Shown: positions 16,143-26,064, counted from the stretch's first letter. The stretch: 64,000 nucleotides of DNA from an uncultured Eubacteriales bacterium (GCA_934446475.1 CAKSEH010000008.1:1-64000); one strand, 5' to 3'. Numbers and translations are program-made. The notes: generated from the letters alone by a model not told the origin.

Positions 16143-17519
16143 TCAGGAAATATTACCTACCGTGCGGGGATAGAGAATAACATCTCTTATATTTGACACT
16201 CCGGTAACATACATAATTATACGTTCAAGACCGAGTCCGAATCCGCTGTGAGGAACGCTTCCGAAACGCCTCAATGAAATATAATCCTTATAATCATCAA
16301 GATTCATTCCTCTTACCTTCATCGCCTCAAGCAACTTATCAAGGTCGGCTTCTCTTTCGCTGCAGCCTATTATCTCTCCCACTCCCGGAACGAGCAGGTC
16401 AGTTGCGGCAACGGTTTTACCGTCCGGATTCTGCTTCATATAAAACGACTTTATTTCCTTCGGGTAATCCGTAAGGAATACCGGTTTTTTGCAGATGACC
16501 TCGGAAATATATCTTTCGTGTTCCGTCATAAGGTCGCAGCCCCACTCAACGGGATACTGGAATTTTTCTCCGCTTTCTTTAAGCTTTTCTATCGCCTCGG
16601 TATATGTCATAACGGCAAAGTTATGATTTGCAACCGATGTGAGCTTATCTATAAGACCCTTTTCAAAATGAGCGTCAAAAAACTTAAGTTCGTCGGGGCA
16701 TCTTTCAAGAACGGAATTTATTATATGCTTTATGAGAGCTTCGGCAATTTCGATTATATCGGGAAGTTCCGCAAAAGCAACTTCCGGCTCAACGTGCCAG
16801 AATTCGGCAACGTGGCGGGGTGTATTGCTCTTTTCCGCTCTGAAGGACGGACCGAAAGTATATATCTTTCCGAGTCCCATTGCGGCAACCTCGCCTTCAA
16901 GCTGACCCGATACCGACAGTGCCGCTTTCTGACCGAAAAAGTCCGCCTCATTATATTCTTCCTCGGTTTTATATTCATTGCTGAAACCTATGGTTGTAAC
17001 CTTAAACATCTCGCCTGCGCCTTCGCAGTCGCTTGCGGTTATAAGCGGCGTATGAATATAGGTATAATGCCTTGCCTGAAAAAATTCGTGTATTGAAGCC
17101 GAAACTACCGAACGGACTCTGAACACCGCATTGAATGTATTGGTCCTTACCCTAAGTGCCGGAATAGTGCGCAGATATTCAAGGGTGTGTCTCTTTTTCT
17201 GAAGAGGATACTCGGGCGGGCAAATTCCGAGAACGCTTATGCTTTCCGCATTTATTTCCACCGAATCCTTTGCCACTACCGATTCCACGACCTCGCCCTC
17301 TGCCTTAAGCGATGTTCCGAGCTTCATATATTCGGAAATATCGGGAATTTTCGATTTATCTATAACTATCTGGATATGTTTAAGGGATGTGCCGTCATTA
17401 AGCTCCAAAAACGCCATATTCTTCGAATCCCTTGAGGTGCGGACCCAGCCGCACACCGTAACCTTTTTGCCCTGATATGATTTGTTCGTCAAAATATCGA
17501 CAATATCTGTGTGCTTCAT
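16143..17519 (-). CDS. asnS: Asparaginyl-tRNA synthetase
   Basis: A 458-residue class II synthetase. It has an N-terminal OB-fold anticodon-binding domain (KKVTVCGWVRTSRDSKNMAF), motif 2 (FGPSFRAEKSNTPRHVAEFW) and motif 3 (GFGLGLERIIMYVTG). The HVAEFW/HVEPE form is that of AsnRS rather than AspRS. GGAGG lies 6 bases before the ATG. Expression is controlled by the T-box leader at about 17547-17852. Confidence 0.97.
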   Translation of the reverse strand: MKHTDIVDILTNKSYQGKKVTVCGWVRTSRDSKNMAFLELNDGTSLKHIQIVIDKSKIPDISEYMKLGTSLKAEGEVVESVVAKDSVEINAESISVLGICPPEYPLQKKRHTLEYLRTIPALRVRTNTFNAVFRVRSVVSASIHEFFQARHYTYIHTPLITASDCEGAGEMFKVTTIGFSNEYKTEEEYNEADFFGQKAALSVSGQLEGEVAAMGLGKIYTFGPSFRAEKSNTPRHVAEFWHVEPEVAFAELPDIIEIAEALIKHIINSVLERCPDELKFFDAHFEKGLIDKLTSVANHNFAVMTYTEAIEKLKESGEKFQYPVEWGCDLMTEHERYISEVICKKPVFLTDYPKEIKSFYMKQNPDGKTVAATDLLVPGVGEIIGCSEREADLDKLLEAMKVRGMNLDDYKDYISLRRFGSVPHSGFGLGLERIIMYVTGVSNIRDVILYPRTVGNIS

Positions 17520-17546
17520 ATTTTTCCTCCGTTAATAAATATGTAT

Positions 17547-17852
17547 AAAAAAGCGCCTATAAGTCCCTCTTTATCAGGACGAATAGACGCATTATCCGTG
17601 GTGCCACCCGATTTGCCGCAAAAGCGACCTCTCTTATCAGCCGAAAGACCGACGCTTAATTTAACGCATTAAATACGGCGCACCTACTGCCCTTAAGATA
17701 AACTCTGCCAAAGCCGAGCCTGCCTTCGGAGGTTCAGATTGCGGCATAGGGAGTGTTCTTCACGACCTGCGCATCACCGCATTCCCACTGTCTGCGGTTC
17801 ACTTTGCATCGCCTTTGCCGGTACTTTTCTCCGTCATCGCCTTTTTATAGAT
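17547..17852 (-). promoter_or_regulatory. T-box leader of asnS-asnA
   Basis: The T-box core GGGTGGCACCACGG is at 17596-17609 on the minus strand. It is followed by an intrinsic terminator: GCGTCTAT (17583-17590) pairs with ATAGGCGC (17553-17560) and six T follow. Upstream are about 240 bases of structured leader. T-box RNAs sense uncharged tRNA; since the operon is asnS-asnA, tRNA-Asn is the expected ligand. An AAC triplet at 17732-17734 is one candidate specifier, but I could not fold stem I with certainty. Confidence 0.9.
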
Positions 17853-17858
17853 GTAAAA

Positions 17859-17887
17859 ATTATATCACCTGTTTTTTAAGTTGTCAA
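17859..17887 (-). promoter_or_regulatory. Promoter of the asnS-asnA T-box operon
   Basis: On the minus strand, TTGACA (17882-17887), 17 bases, TATAAT (17859-17864). Both hexamers are perfect, just upstream of the T-box leader. Confidence 0.88.
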
Positions 17888-17966
17888 TATTTATTTGAGC
17901 GCAGATTCACCGCTATGTTAAAACGCCCGTTGCTCCGTCGGCACAGTGCCGAAAGACTCAAACCCG

Positions 17967-18563
17967 TCACACTAAGGCAGCCAGCACGATTTCTCTCACA
18001 TCCTCCGTACCGGTACCCTTAAGCGCCGAGAACGGTATAACGAGAGCTTTCGGACATATTTTAAAAACTTCGCTTTTTATGAGCTCCGACTGAACCGAAA
18101 ACTCCGTCTTATTAAGCTTATCGCTCTTTGTCATAACGACCGCCGTGGGTATTGCGTAATGCCTTAAGAATTTAAGCATAGAAATGTCAAAATCCGTGGG
18201 CGGTCTTCTCATATCTATAAGCTGCAGGCAAAGAGCTATATTGCGGCCGGAGCCGAAATAACCCTCCATAAGTTCGGACCAACGGGTCTTTTCTTCAAAC
18301 GGAACCTTTGCATACCCGTATCCCGGAAGGTCCGCAAGACGAATATCGGTTTCGCCGTCGGGAATACGGTAAAAATTCACCGTTACCGTTTTACCCGGCG
18401 TTGCGCTTACTCTTGCAAGCGCTTTCCTGCCGAGGACTTTATTTATAAGCGAGGATTTTCCGACATTTGAACGCCCCGAAAAGCATATTTCGGGAAGGTC
18501 AGACGCAGGCAATTGTTCCGCCGTGCCGTAAGCCGCTTCAAAAACCGCATTTGCCCATATCAT
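17967..18563 (-). CDS. ysxC: Ribosome-biogenesis GTPase YsxC/EngB
   Basis: A 198-residue single-domain GTPase with GRSNVGKSSL (P-loop, about residues 30-39), DLPGYG (G3) and TKSDKL (G4). It is needed for late 50S assembly. It overlaps the lon gene by 4 bases; the lon-ysxC pair is common in Firmicutes. It is the last gene of the operon beginning with murI. The downstream 100 bases hold a small palindrome and the asnS promoter. Confidence 0.95.
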   Translation of the reverse strand: MIWANAVFEAAYGTAEQLPASDLPEICFSGRSNVGKSSLINKVLGRKALARVSATPGKTVTVNFYRIPDGETDIRLADLPGYGYAKVPFEEKTRWSELMEGYFGSGRNIALCLQLIDMRRPPTDFDISMLKFLRHYAIPTAVVMTKSDKLNKTEFSVQSELIKSEVFKICPKALVIPFSALKGTGTEDVREIVLAALV

Positions 18564-20962
18564 ACCCTGACTCTCCTTTTAGGCGTGACCGCAGGTATAA
18601 CCGGATTTTCTTTCGGTGGTTTTTCGGGTTGTTCCTCACCTTCCGAAACAAAAGCTCTGTCCAACACTTCGCTTGCAAAGGCAACAGGGACAAAGATGAG
18701 TCCCCGTTTCACGGTTTCGTCAACCTCATCCAAATCCGGAATATTTTCTTTCGGAATGAAAACGGTTTTAACTCCGCCCCTGTAAGCTGCCATTGCTTTT
18801 TCTTTAAGTCCGCCTATCGGGAGCACTCTGCCCTTTATGGTTATCTCACCGGTCATTGCGATATCTCTTCGTATCTTCCTGCCCGTAAGAGCCGAGACAA
18901 GTCCCGTTGCTATGGTTATTCCGGCTGAAGGACCGTCCTTCGGAACGGCAGCCTCGGTTGCGTGGATATGGATATCCTTTGTTTTGAAGAAATCTTCGTC
19001 TACACCGTACTTTTCGGCGTTTGCCCTCACAAAGGTAACCGCCGCCTGAGCGGACTCTTTCATCACATCTCCGAGTGAACCGGTGAGCACTGTTTTACCG
19101 CTTCCGTTTAAAGCGAGCACCTCAAGCTGCATAATCTCACCGCCGACAGCCGTCCACGCAAGGCCGTTTACTATTCCCGTTTCGTCGTTTTCGAGTATAA
19201 CTTCGGGACGGTATTTTTTCTTACCGAGCATTTCCTCAACACATTTTTCGTTAACGGCAACACTGTCCTTCTCTCCCGACGCTATAAGCTTTGCCGTTTT
19301 AGAACACAATGACGCTATACTTCTTTCAAGCTTTCTTACTCCTGCTTCCCTTGTGTAAAAATCAATAAGGGAATAAACAGCACCGTCGGTTATTCTGCAC
19401 TGAGATTTGGTAAGTGCGTGGGCTTTAAGCTGCTTTGAAATAAGATGCTTTTTTGCGATACAGAATTTTTCTTCTCTTGTATACCCGTCAAGACTTATAA
19501 CCTCCATACGGTCAAGCAAAGGAGCGGGTATAGGGGAAATATCGTTAGCGGTGGTCATAAACACGACCTTGCTTAAATTGACGGGTATATCGACGTAATT
19601 ATCAACAAACGCCGAGTTCTGTTCAGGGTCGAGGACCTCAAGCAGCGCAGCACAAGGGTCGCCTCTGCCGTCCCTTCCCACTTTATCTATCTCATCGAGC
19701 AGTATAACGGGATTTGAGGTCTTGCAGCTTTTGAGCGCAGATATTATTTTGCCCTGCATTGCCCCTACATATGTACGCCTGTGCCCCCTTATTTCGGCTT
19801 CGTCGTAAAGACCGCCGAGTGACACTCTCGCAAATTCTCTGCCCATACACTCCGCAACCGTTTTGCCGATAGAAGTTTTGCCCACTCCGGGCGGACCTGC
19901 AAGGCAGAGTATCTGCCCTGTTATATCGGGGGAAAGAGCATAGACCGAAAGCATTTCGAGCACTCTTTCTTTTACCTTTTCCATTCCGTAAAAGTCACGG
20001 TCGAGAATTTTTCGGGCCTTTTTGATATCAACGCCCGACTCGCTCATATTGTTCCACGGCAGCGAAAGGCACAAATCAAGCCAGGTTCTTAGAACAGCGC
20101 CGTCCTGCGAACCGGGAGGTGTTTTGAAAAATTTTCTTATCTCATCGTTTAGTTTATCCTTAACGCTTTCATCCGCATTCAGCTTTGCGACCGCTTCAAA
20201 AAGTCTGTCGGTATCGTCAAGCCCGTCATCGCTGCCGTAAAGCTCGTCATTTATAACCTTTATCTGTTCTTTAAGATAATATTCTCTGTGAGAATCATCT
20301 ATCCGCTCTTTGGTCTGCTCGGATATGCGGCGGTCTATCTTTGTTATCTGCGTTTCCTTTGAAAGCAGTCTCAAAACCGTTTTTGCCCTTGTGGGAATGT
20401 TTGTTTTTTCAAGGACAAACTGTTTATCGTCAAAAGGAGCGGGCAGGCTGAAAGCTATATAATCGCAAAGATAAGGAAGGTCGTTTGAAGTTGCGACCGC
20501 TATCGCTATATCCTCGGGAACGGCTGTGTTCACCTCTCTGTAAGCCTCAAAGCTCTCCTTGATCTTACGCAGAAGCGCAGCCTTATACGAGGGCTTTCCT
20601 TTATACGGTTCATCTTTTAAAACCTTTACCGTTGCCCTTATATAATCCCTGTCATCAAAGAAATAAACTGTTTCTGCTCTTGTAACGCCCTCAACAAAGG
20701 CGGTGCAGCCCTCGGCTGTATTAAAACACTGCCGCACTCTGCACACGCAGCCCATTTTGTAGATATCTTCTATCTTCGGACTCTGAGTCTCAATATTAAG
20801 CTGGGTAACGACAAAAACAAGTCCGTCGTTTTCCATAGCGCTTTTAATTGCGGCTACGGACTTGTTTCTGCCGATATTCAGCGTCATTCCCATTCTGGGA
20901 AACGCCACCATACCTCTCAGCGGAATAAGCGGCAGTGTGCTTGTTTCATATTTTTCAGACAT
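18560..20962 (-). CDS. lon: ATP-dependent protease Lon
   Basis: An 800-residue soluble AAA+ protease with the three expected parts: N-terminal substrate-binding domain (about 10-200), AAA+ domain with Walker A GPPGVGKT (356-363) and Walker B LLDEID (421-426), and the C-terminal serine protease domain with Ser679 in PKDGPSAG and Lys722 in GGLKEK. These form the Ser-Lys dyad. The last 30 residues are a Pro/Glu-rich tail. It degrades misfolded and regulatory proteins. No CIRCE-like element is visible nearby; it is embedded in the murI operon. Confidence 0.97.
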   Translation of the reverse strand: MSEKYETSTLPLIPLRGMVAFPRMGMTLNIGRNKSVAAIKSAMENDGLVFVVTQLNIETQSPKIEDIYKMGCVCRVRQCFNTAEGCTAFVEGVTRAETVYFFDDRDYIRATVKVLKDEPYKGKPSYKAALLRKIKESFEAYREVNTAVPEDIAIAVATSNDLPYLCDYIAFSLPAPFDDKQFVLEKTNIPTRAKTVLRLLSKETQITKIDRRISEQTKERIDDSHREYYLKEQIKVINDELYGSDDGLDDTDRLFEAVAKLNADESVKDKLNDEIRKFFKTPPGSQDGAVLRTWLDLCLSLPWNNMSESGVDIKKARKILDRDFYGMEKVKERVLEMLSVYALSPDITGQILCLAGPPGVGKTSIGKTVAECMGREFARVSLGGLYDEAEIRGHRRTYVGAMQGKIISALKSCKTSNPVILLDEIDKVGRDGRGDPCAALLEVLDPEQNSAFVDNYVDIPVNLSKVVFMTTANDISPIPAPLLDRMEVISLDGYTREEKFCIAKKHLISKQLKAHALTKSQCRITDGAVYSLIDFYTREAGVRKLERSIASLCSKTAKLIASGEKDSVAVNEKCVEEMLGKKKYRPEVILENDETGIVNGLAWTAVGGEIMQLEVLALNGSGKTVLTGSLGDVMKESAQAAVTFVRANAEKYGVDEDFFKTKDIHIHATEAAVPKDGPSAGITIATGLVSALTGRKIRRDIAMTGEITIKGRVLPIGGLKEKAMAAYRGGVKTVFIPKENIPDLDEVDETVKRGLIFVPVAFASEVLDRAFVSEGEEQPEKPPKENPVIPAVTPKRRVRV

Positions 20963-20963
20963 A

Positions 20964-21557
20964 TTATTCTCCGTTGTAAATTACCGTTGCATAAAGAGCA
21001 TTTTCCGAGAAGAAGAAAAGCACATAATTCTCACCGAATTTATATTCAAGGCAGGTATCGCTCTCAGAGCCTGCCGCCATAAGGCGCTCTTCCTCCGTGA
21101 GGCTTCTTTCCTCTGTTTCAAGACCGTATGATTTCATTGCCTTTTGCACTTCGATCGATATGGTTCCCGTTTGAAATCCGTAAGCCTCCTTTAAAGAAAC
21201 AATACGGTATATTTTCTTGCTTTCGCTGTTGTATCTGAATGTGATTCCCGGAATATCTACGGAAACATAGCCCTCACCCTCATAGGTGTTGCAGAATTCT
21301 ATTTCGTCGCCGTCGGTCTCGGTATGGGTGTCTCCTGCGTCCTCACCGTCGCCCGAGGGTATCGTTGCCTTAATTTCTTCAACGACCTGTTCTCCGTTAT
21401 CGCCTAAAGCAAAATCACATTCCTTTATTTTTCCGAGCTTTGCATAATACGAAACATCAACGCCTATCTTTTCGGTTTTTTTGCTGCCGCAGGCGCTGAA
21501 ACTTACGCACAAAACAAGGCACATTATAAAAGCGAAATATCTTTTAATGTTTTTCAT
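20964..21557 (-). CDS. Putative lipoprotein of unknown function
   Basis: A 197-residue protein. Residues 1-22 form a lipoprotein signal peptide ending at the lipobox FSAC, so Cys23 should be lipidated and the protein displayed outside the membrane. An acidic low-complexity stretch follows (about 70-90, many D, E and T). The C-terminal half has no family I recognise. It sits between pncB and lon with 1-12 base gaps, so it is co-transcribed with housekeeping genes. Confidence 0.75.
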   Translation of the reverse strand: MKNIKRYFAFIMCLVLCVSFSACGSKKTEKIGVDVSYYAKLGKIKECDFALGDNGEQVVEEIKATIPSGDGEDAGDTHTETDGDEIEFCNTYEGEGYVSVDIPGITFRYNSESKKIYRIVSLKEAYGFQTGTISIEVQKAMKSYGLETEERSLTEEERLMAAGSESDTCLEYKFGENYVLFFFSENALYATVIYNGE

Positions 21558-21569
21558 ATTCTCAGTCCT

Positions 21570-23036
21570 TTATTTGTTTTCGGTCATCTGCCTGTAAGAA
21601 AGTTCGTTTAAAAGAGCGTCTCTCTGATGCCAAAGGTCTTCCGAAAGGTCAACATAATATGTATGAGGTTTCTCAAAACGCTTGACTTCGTCCCAAAGAG
21701 AATCAACTTCCCTTTCTCTTCTCTTTGATATTTCACTTATAGACGGTGTTTCGTAAACCTGAACGCCGTTTTCAAAGATCTTTACCTGCAGCTTTCTTGC
21801 AACAAAATCATTAACTATTTTTCTCTTCCAGGTGTGCTCGGGGTCAAATATTTCATAAGGCTCCGATGAATCTATCTTCTCATAATTAAGCGTTATAACA
21901 TCCGCAATGGCTTTTCCGGTCTGCCTGTCATAAAGTCTCCACGGTATCTTTACTCCCGGCAGGGTTATTTTTGCGGTGTTTTCGCTTATTTTTATCTTAG
22001 GCGTGATAATTCCGTTTTTCTCGGTTGCGGCAAGCTTGTAAACACCGCCGAAAACAGCCTCGCTCGAAGAGGTTATGAGTCTCTCTCCGACGCCGTAACT
22101 GTCAACCTTTGCTCCCTGGAATATCATATCTCTTATAAGATATTCGTCAAGAGAGTTTGAAACGCATATCTTACAGTCGGGATAACCTGCGTCGTCAAGC
22201 ATTTTGCGTGCTTTCTTTGTGATATAGGTTATATCTCCGCTGTCGATCCTTATTCCGAGCGGACGCTTTCCGAGCGGCTTTAAAATCTCATTGAACACCT
22301 TTATCGCATTCGGTATCCCCGAATGTATGACATTATATGTATCAACGAGTAAAAGACAACTGTCCGGATAATTTTCGGCGTATACCTTAAAGGCTTCATA
22401 TTCACTGTCAAAGAGCTGAACCCAACTGTGAGCCATAGTGCCCGATGCGGGAACGCCGTAATCCTTTGCGGTCCTTATATCCGAAGTGCCGACGCAGCCG
22501 CCTATTATTGCCGCCCTCGCACCGTAATAAGCAGCGTCTGCTCCCTGAGCACGCCGTGCTCCGAATTCCATAACCGGTCTGCCCTGTGCAGCCCTTACTA
22601 TCCTGTTTGCCTTGGTTGCTATAAGCGACTGATGATTTATCGTTAAAAGAAGCATAGTTTCTATCATCATAGCCTGCATAGCGGGACCTTTTACGGTTAC
22701 TATCGGCTCGTGCGGAAATATGGGAGTGCCCTCCGGGACTGCCCACACATCGCAGGAAAACTTAAAGTTTTTAAGGTAATCTATAAATTCGTCGCAAAAA
22801 AGGTTAAGACCCTTTAAATACTCAATGTCATCATCGTCAAAATGCAGGTTGTTAAGATATGCTATGAGCTGCTCAACGCCTGCCATAAGGGCATATCCGC
22901 CGTCATCGGGAATGCGTCTGAAAAACATATCGAAGTATGTGATATCGTCTTTAAGCTCACTTTTGAATATACCGTTAGCCATAGTAAGCTCGTAAAGATC
23001 CATTATCATTGTAAGATTTCTGTTATCTCTTATCAT
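21570..23036 (-). CDS. pncB: Nicotinate phosphoribosyltransferase
   Basis: A 488-residue enzyme of NAD salvage joining nicotinate to PRPP. It begins MDLYELTMA within the first 20 residues and has EFGARRAQG, GTMAHSWVQ (with the regulatory His phosphorylated in the family) and IRIDSGD (phosphate binding). Length fits the Firmicutes type. It lies 14 bases downstream of argS in the same operon. Confidence 0.95.
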   Translation of the reverse strand: MIRDNRNLTMIMDLYELTMANGIFKSELKDDITYFDMFFRRIPDDGGYALMAGVEQLIAYLNNLHFDDDDIEYLKGLNLFCDEFIDYLKNFKFSCDVWAVPEGTPIFPHEPIVTVKGPAMQAMMIETMLLLTINHQSLIATKANRIVRAAQGRPVMEFGARRAQGADAAYYGARAAIIGGCVGTSDIRTAKDYGVPASGTMAHSWVQLFDSEYEAFKVYAENYPDSCLLLVDTYNVIHSGIPNAIKVFNEILKPLGKRPLGIRIDSGDITYITKKARKMLDDAGYPDCKICVSNSLDEYLIRDMIFQGAKVDSYGVGERLITSSSEAVFGGVYKLAATEKNGIITPKIKISENTAKITLPGVKIPWRLYDRQTGKAIADVITLNYEKIDSSEPYEIFDPEHTWKRKIVNDFVARKLQVKIFENGVQVYETPSISEISKRREREVDSLWDEVKRFEKPHTYYVDLSEDLWHQRDALLNELSYRQMTENK

Positions 23037-23050
23037 ATCCCGTATCCTCC

Positions 23051-24739
23051 TTACATCTTTTCGGGCGCATATACTTTAAGCATATCAAGAACATTTTTAA
23101 TAACAAGAGCCGTGCATCTGCAAAGCGAAAGTCTTGCGCTCATAAGGCCCTCTTCTATGCCCTTAACTCTGCACGCCGCATAGAATTTATGGAATTTTGT
23201 CGCAAGCTCCAAAACGTAATGGGTTATCCTTGCGGGGTCATAGGTCTTGGCGGACTGTATAATTTCGCCTGTATAAGCGGCAAGATACAAAATAAGTTCT
23301 CTTTCCTCGGGCGCAGTGAGAAGTTTAAGCTCATCCTCTGTCGCTTTTCTTATGTTTACGCCCTGAGCCTCAAGGTTTCTGAAGATACTGCATATTCTCG
23401 CATAAGCATACTGAACATAATATACCGGATTATTTGATGATTCGCTCACCGCAAGGTCAAGATCAAAATCAAAATGACTGTTTGGTTCCCTTAAGTTGAA
23501 GAAAAATCTTGCTGCGTCTATCGGCACTTCATCAAGCAGCGTTACAAGCGTTATCGCTTTGCCCGAACGCTTGGAAGCCTTTATTACCTCGCCGTCCCTG
23601 ACAAGGCGGACCATTTGCATAAGCACGGCGTCCAGCCGTCCGGCATCGACCCCAAGCGCTGTAAGCGCCGCTTTCAGACGGGGGACATATCCGTGATGAT
23701 CCGCTCCGAGGACATCTATCGCCTTGTCGAATTTTCTTACCTCAAGTTTATTGTAATGATAAGCTATATCCGGCACAACATAAGTCGGCACGCCGTTTGC
23801 CCTTACGAGGACAAAATCCTTATCGCAGCCGAACTCGGTCGCCTTAAACCAGAGCGCACCTTCGTTCTCGTACGTATATCCGCTCTTTTTTAAGAGCTCT
23901 ATAACCTTTTTAGTTTCTCCGCTTTCGTGGAGCGAGCTTTCCTTAAACCAGGTATCGTATTCTATTCTGTATTTCTTAAGGTCATCCTTAAGACCCTGTA
24001 TATTTTTAGGAAGCGCAAACTTTACGAGTGCCTGCCTGCGTTCTTCCTCGGATTTTGAGATATAAGAATCACCGTTTATCTCGGCAAACGCCTTTGCGTG
24101 AGCGATGATATCGTCGCCGTGATAACTGTCCTCCGGCATTTCAACGCCGTCCTTATATATCTGCTGATACCTCAGATCCAGAGACAGTGCAAATTTGTTT
24201 ATCTGATTCCCTGCGTCGTTTATATAGAATTCTCTTTCCGTATAATACCCCGCAGCGCTCATAACCGCCGCCAGACAGTCTCCCAAAGCTCCGCCTCTTG
24301 CGTTACCTATATGCATAGGTCCCGTGGGGTTTGCCGAAACGAACTCAACCAAAACTCTTTTCCCCTTGCCGTAATCGCTCCTGCCGTAATCCGAGCCTTT
24401 TTCCTCTATATCGGAAAGGATGTCCGCATAATAAGCGTCCGAAAGGAAAAAGTTTATAAATCCGGGACCTGCGCACTCTGCTTTAACGGCATATAAGCCC
24501 GTAAGGTCAAGATTATCAAGTAAAATGCCGGCTATCTGTGCCGGAGCCTTATGAAAGGCCCTTGCCCAAACAAGAGCGGCATTTGCCGCATAGTCGCCGT
24601 TTGCACGGTTCGCCGGAACCTCTACGGCAAACGGAGTAAGCTCGCACTTTTGAAGTTCTCCGCTTTCCATAGCCTTTTCGGCTGCGCATTTAAGCGCCGT
24701 TTCTATCTGATTTTTAGCCCTTTCGACCAGAACTGACAT
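23051..24739 (-). CDS. argS: Arginyl-tRNA synthetase
   Basis: A 562-residue class I synthetase. The HIGH-type motif is in PTGPMHIGNARGG (about residue 140) and the KMSKS-like motif is degenerate, IKASKRSGKAIT, as in many ArgRS. The DALR anticodon-binding domain occupies the C-terminal 120 residues and ends near LKVYAPEKM. Normal length. Co-transcribed with a DUF1934 gene 3 bases upstream. Confidence 0.96.
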   Translation of the reverse strand: MSVLVERAKNQIETALKCAAEKAMESGELQKCELTPFAVEVPANRANGDYAANAALVWARAFHKAPAQIAGILLDNLDLTGLYAVKAECAGPGFINFFLSDAYYADILSDIEEKGSDYGRSDYGKGKRVLVEFVSANPTGPMHIGNARGGALGDCLAAVMSAAGYYTEREFYINDAGNQINKFALSLDLRYQQIYKDGVEMPEDSYHGDDIIAHAKAFAEINGDSYISKSEEERRQALVKFALPKNIQGLKDDLKKYRIEYDTWFKESSLHESGETKKVIELLKKSGYTYENEGALWFKATEFGCDKDFVLVRANGVPTYVVPDIAYHYNKLEVRKFDKAIDVLGADHHGYVPRLKAALTALGVDAGRLDAVLMQMVRLVRDGEVIKASKRSGKAITLVTLLDEVPIDAARFFFNLREPNSHFDFDLDLAVSESSNNPVYYVQYAYARICSIFRNLEAQGVNIRKATEDELKLLTAPEERELILYLAAYTGEIIQSAKTYDPARITHYVLELATKFHKFYAACRVKGIEEGLMSARLSLCRCTALVIKNVLDMLKVYAPEKM

Positions 24740-24742
24740 ATA

Positions 24743-25165
24743 TTATACCTCTTTTATCTTTATTGTAACGCTGTTTTTGCTTATCTCGTGGCAGTTGGAA
24801 TCAACCGTATAATCCATAATTATTTTTCTTCCCGACTTTGTGGGTTCGTTTGTGACGAAGTTGCAGAAAATGCCTATCATCATATCGCCGTAAGGCGTAC
24901 TGTAAAGCGAATTGTTGCGCCTTCCCGGTTCCAAAACAAGTCTCGACGAAAGACTGCCGCTTCTTTCTATAACAGCCGTTCCGCTCTCAAAAAGAGAAAG
25001 AGTGGTGGAAACCTTTTTTTCGTTTAAGGTTCGGCTTTCGTCATAGAAAAGCTTTACCGCCCCGTTTTCCTCTTCCATCTCTCCGCAGACCGAAAGCTGC
25101 AGATCGTCCTGCTTTTCTCCCACGACCTGTTTTGAATTTATGTTTATCAGAACTTCTTTTCTCAT
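24743..25165 (-). CDS. DUF1934 (YwiB-like) beta-barrel protein
   Basis: A 140-residue predicted all-beta cytosolic protein. It has the DUF1934 pattern: an N-terminal INSKQ strand, a central block (LVLEPGRRNNSLYSTPYGDM) and a C-terminal strand ending EISKNSVTIKIKEV. The function of the family is unknown; it regularly precedes argS in Firmicutes, as here. It overlaps murI by 4 bases. Confidence 0.85.
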   Translation of the reverse strand: MRKEVLININSKQVVGEKQDDLQLSVCGEMEEENGAVKLFYDESRTLNEKKVSTTLSLFESGTAVIERSGSLSSRLVLEPGRRNNSLYSTPYGDMMIGIFCNFVTNEPTKSGRKIIMDYTVDSNCHEISKNSVTIKIKEV

Positions 25166-25980
25166 AGTGAGTTTATATCCACCTGCGTTACCTTTTTATC
25201 GTCTATTTCCTCATCGAGCAGGACCGCTGCGGTCTTCTTGAAAGACTGCGGTCTGTCCGATACAAAAAAGCTGTGATTTCCCGCTTCTTTGTTATCACAA
25301 AGGCTGCCGCTCTTTTTAAGCGCCTCATAGACCGCCTTCGCCGTCTCGCAGCCCATATTTATCAGTTTGACTCCGTCTCCCATTATTTTTTGCACCACAT
25401 CGGCAAGCACCGGGAAATGAGTGCAACCGAGAATAACGGTATCAACACCCGAATTTATCATAGGCTCAAGATATCGCCTCGTTATTTCGTTTACAGTGGG
25501 ATCCTCGGCGGAAACCCAGCCTTCTTCGACGAGGGACACCAAAAGAGCTGCGGCGCTTTCGACCACCTCGGCGTCCGGCATAACGGACAGTATCTTCCTT
25601 TTATGCGCACCGCTGTTTATTGTTGCAGGGGTAGCAAGAACGCCTATTTTTTTATTTTTTGTTGCCGCCGTTGCAGCGTTTACCGAATGCGAAATAACCT
25701 CGATGAACGGAACTTTCAAGTCCTTTGCGGTATCAGGCGCCACAGATGATACCGTTCCGCAAGCCGCAACTATCATTTTAACTCCTTTTAAAACAAGGAA
25801 TTTCTCATCCTGCAGGGCATATTTTCTTATTGTTTCATCGCCCTTTGTTCCGTAGGGCACTCTGCCGGTATCCCCGAAATATATAATATCCTCGTTAGGT
25901 AAGAGTTTTGTTATTTCCTTTACGACCGTAAGACCGCCGAGTCCCGAATCAAAAATTCCTATGGGTCTGTTATCAGACAT
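25162..25980 (-). CDS. murI: Glutamate racemase
   Basis: A 272-residue cytosolic enzyme supplying D-glutamate for peptidoglycan. FDSGLGGLTV (residues 10-19) and the second catalytic Cys186 in GCTHFP are typical. The first catalytic Cys74 sits in AACGTVSS; the usual motif is ACNTAS, so the residue after Cys is Gly instead of Asn. Both Cys are present, so activity is expected. It is the first gene of the operon murI-DUF1934-argS-pncB-lipoprotein-lon-ysxC, with a leader of about 258 bases containing repeats. Confidence 0.93.
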   Translation of the reverse strand: MSDNRPIGIFDSGLGGLTVVKEITKLLPNEDIIYFGDTGRVPYGTKGDETIRKYALQDEKFLVLKGVKMIVAACGTVSSVAPDTAKDLKVPFIEVISHSVNAATAATKNKKIGVLATPATINSGAHKRKILSVMPDAEVVESAAALLVSLVEEGWVSAEDPTVNEITRRYLEPMINSGVDTVILGCTHFPVLADVVQKIMGDGVKLINMGCETAKAVYEALKKSGSLCDNKEAGNHSFFVSDRPQSFKKTAAVLLDEEIDDKKVTQVDINSL

Positions 25981-26064
25981 AATACTCCCCCAAAACCGCC
26001 TGTCGGCTTTCTATACCTTGTTGTCAGACAATAATTGCCTGATTTTTAAATCCGAGCAACGCTC

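Noticed and set aside
25162..25980. Glutamate racemase as inactive because ACNTAS is changed to ACGTVS
   Set aside because: Both catalytic Cys residues remain and flanking motifs are intact; the change looks like family variation.
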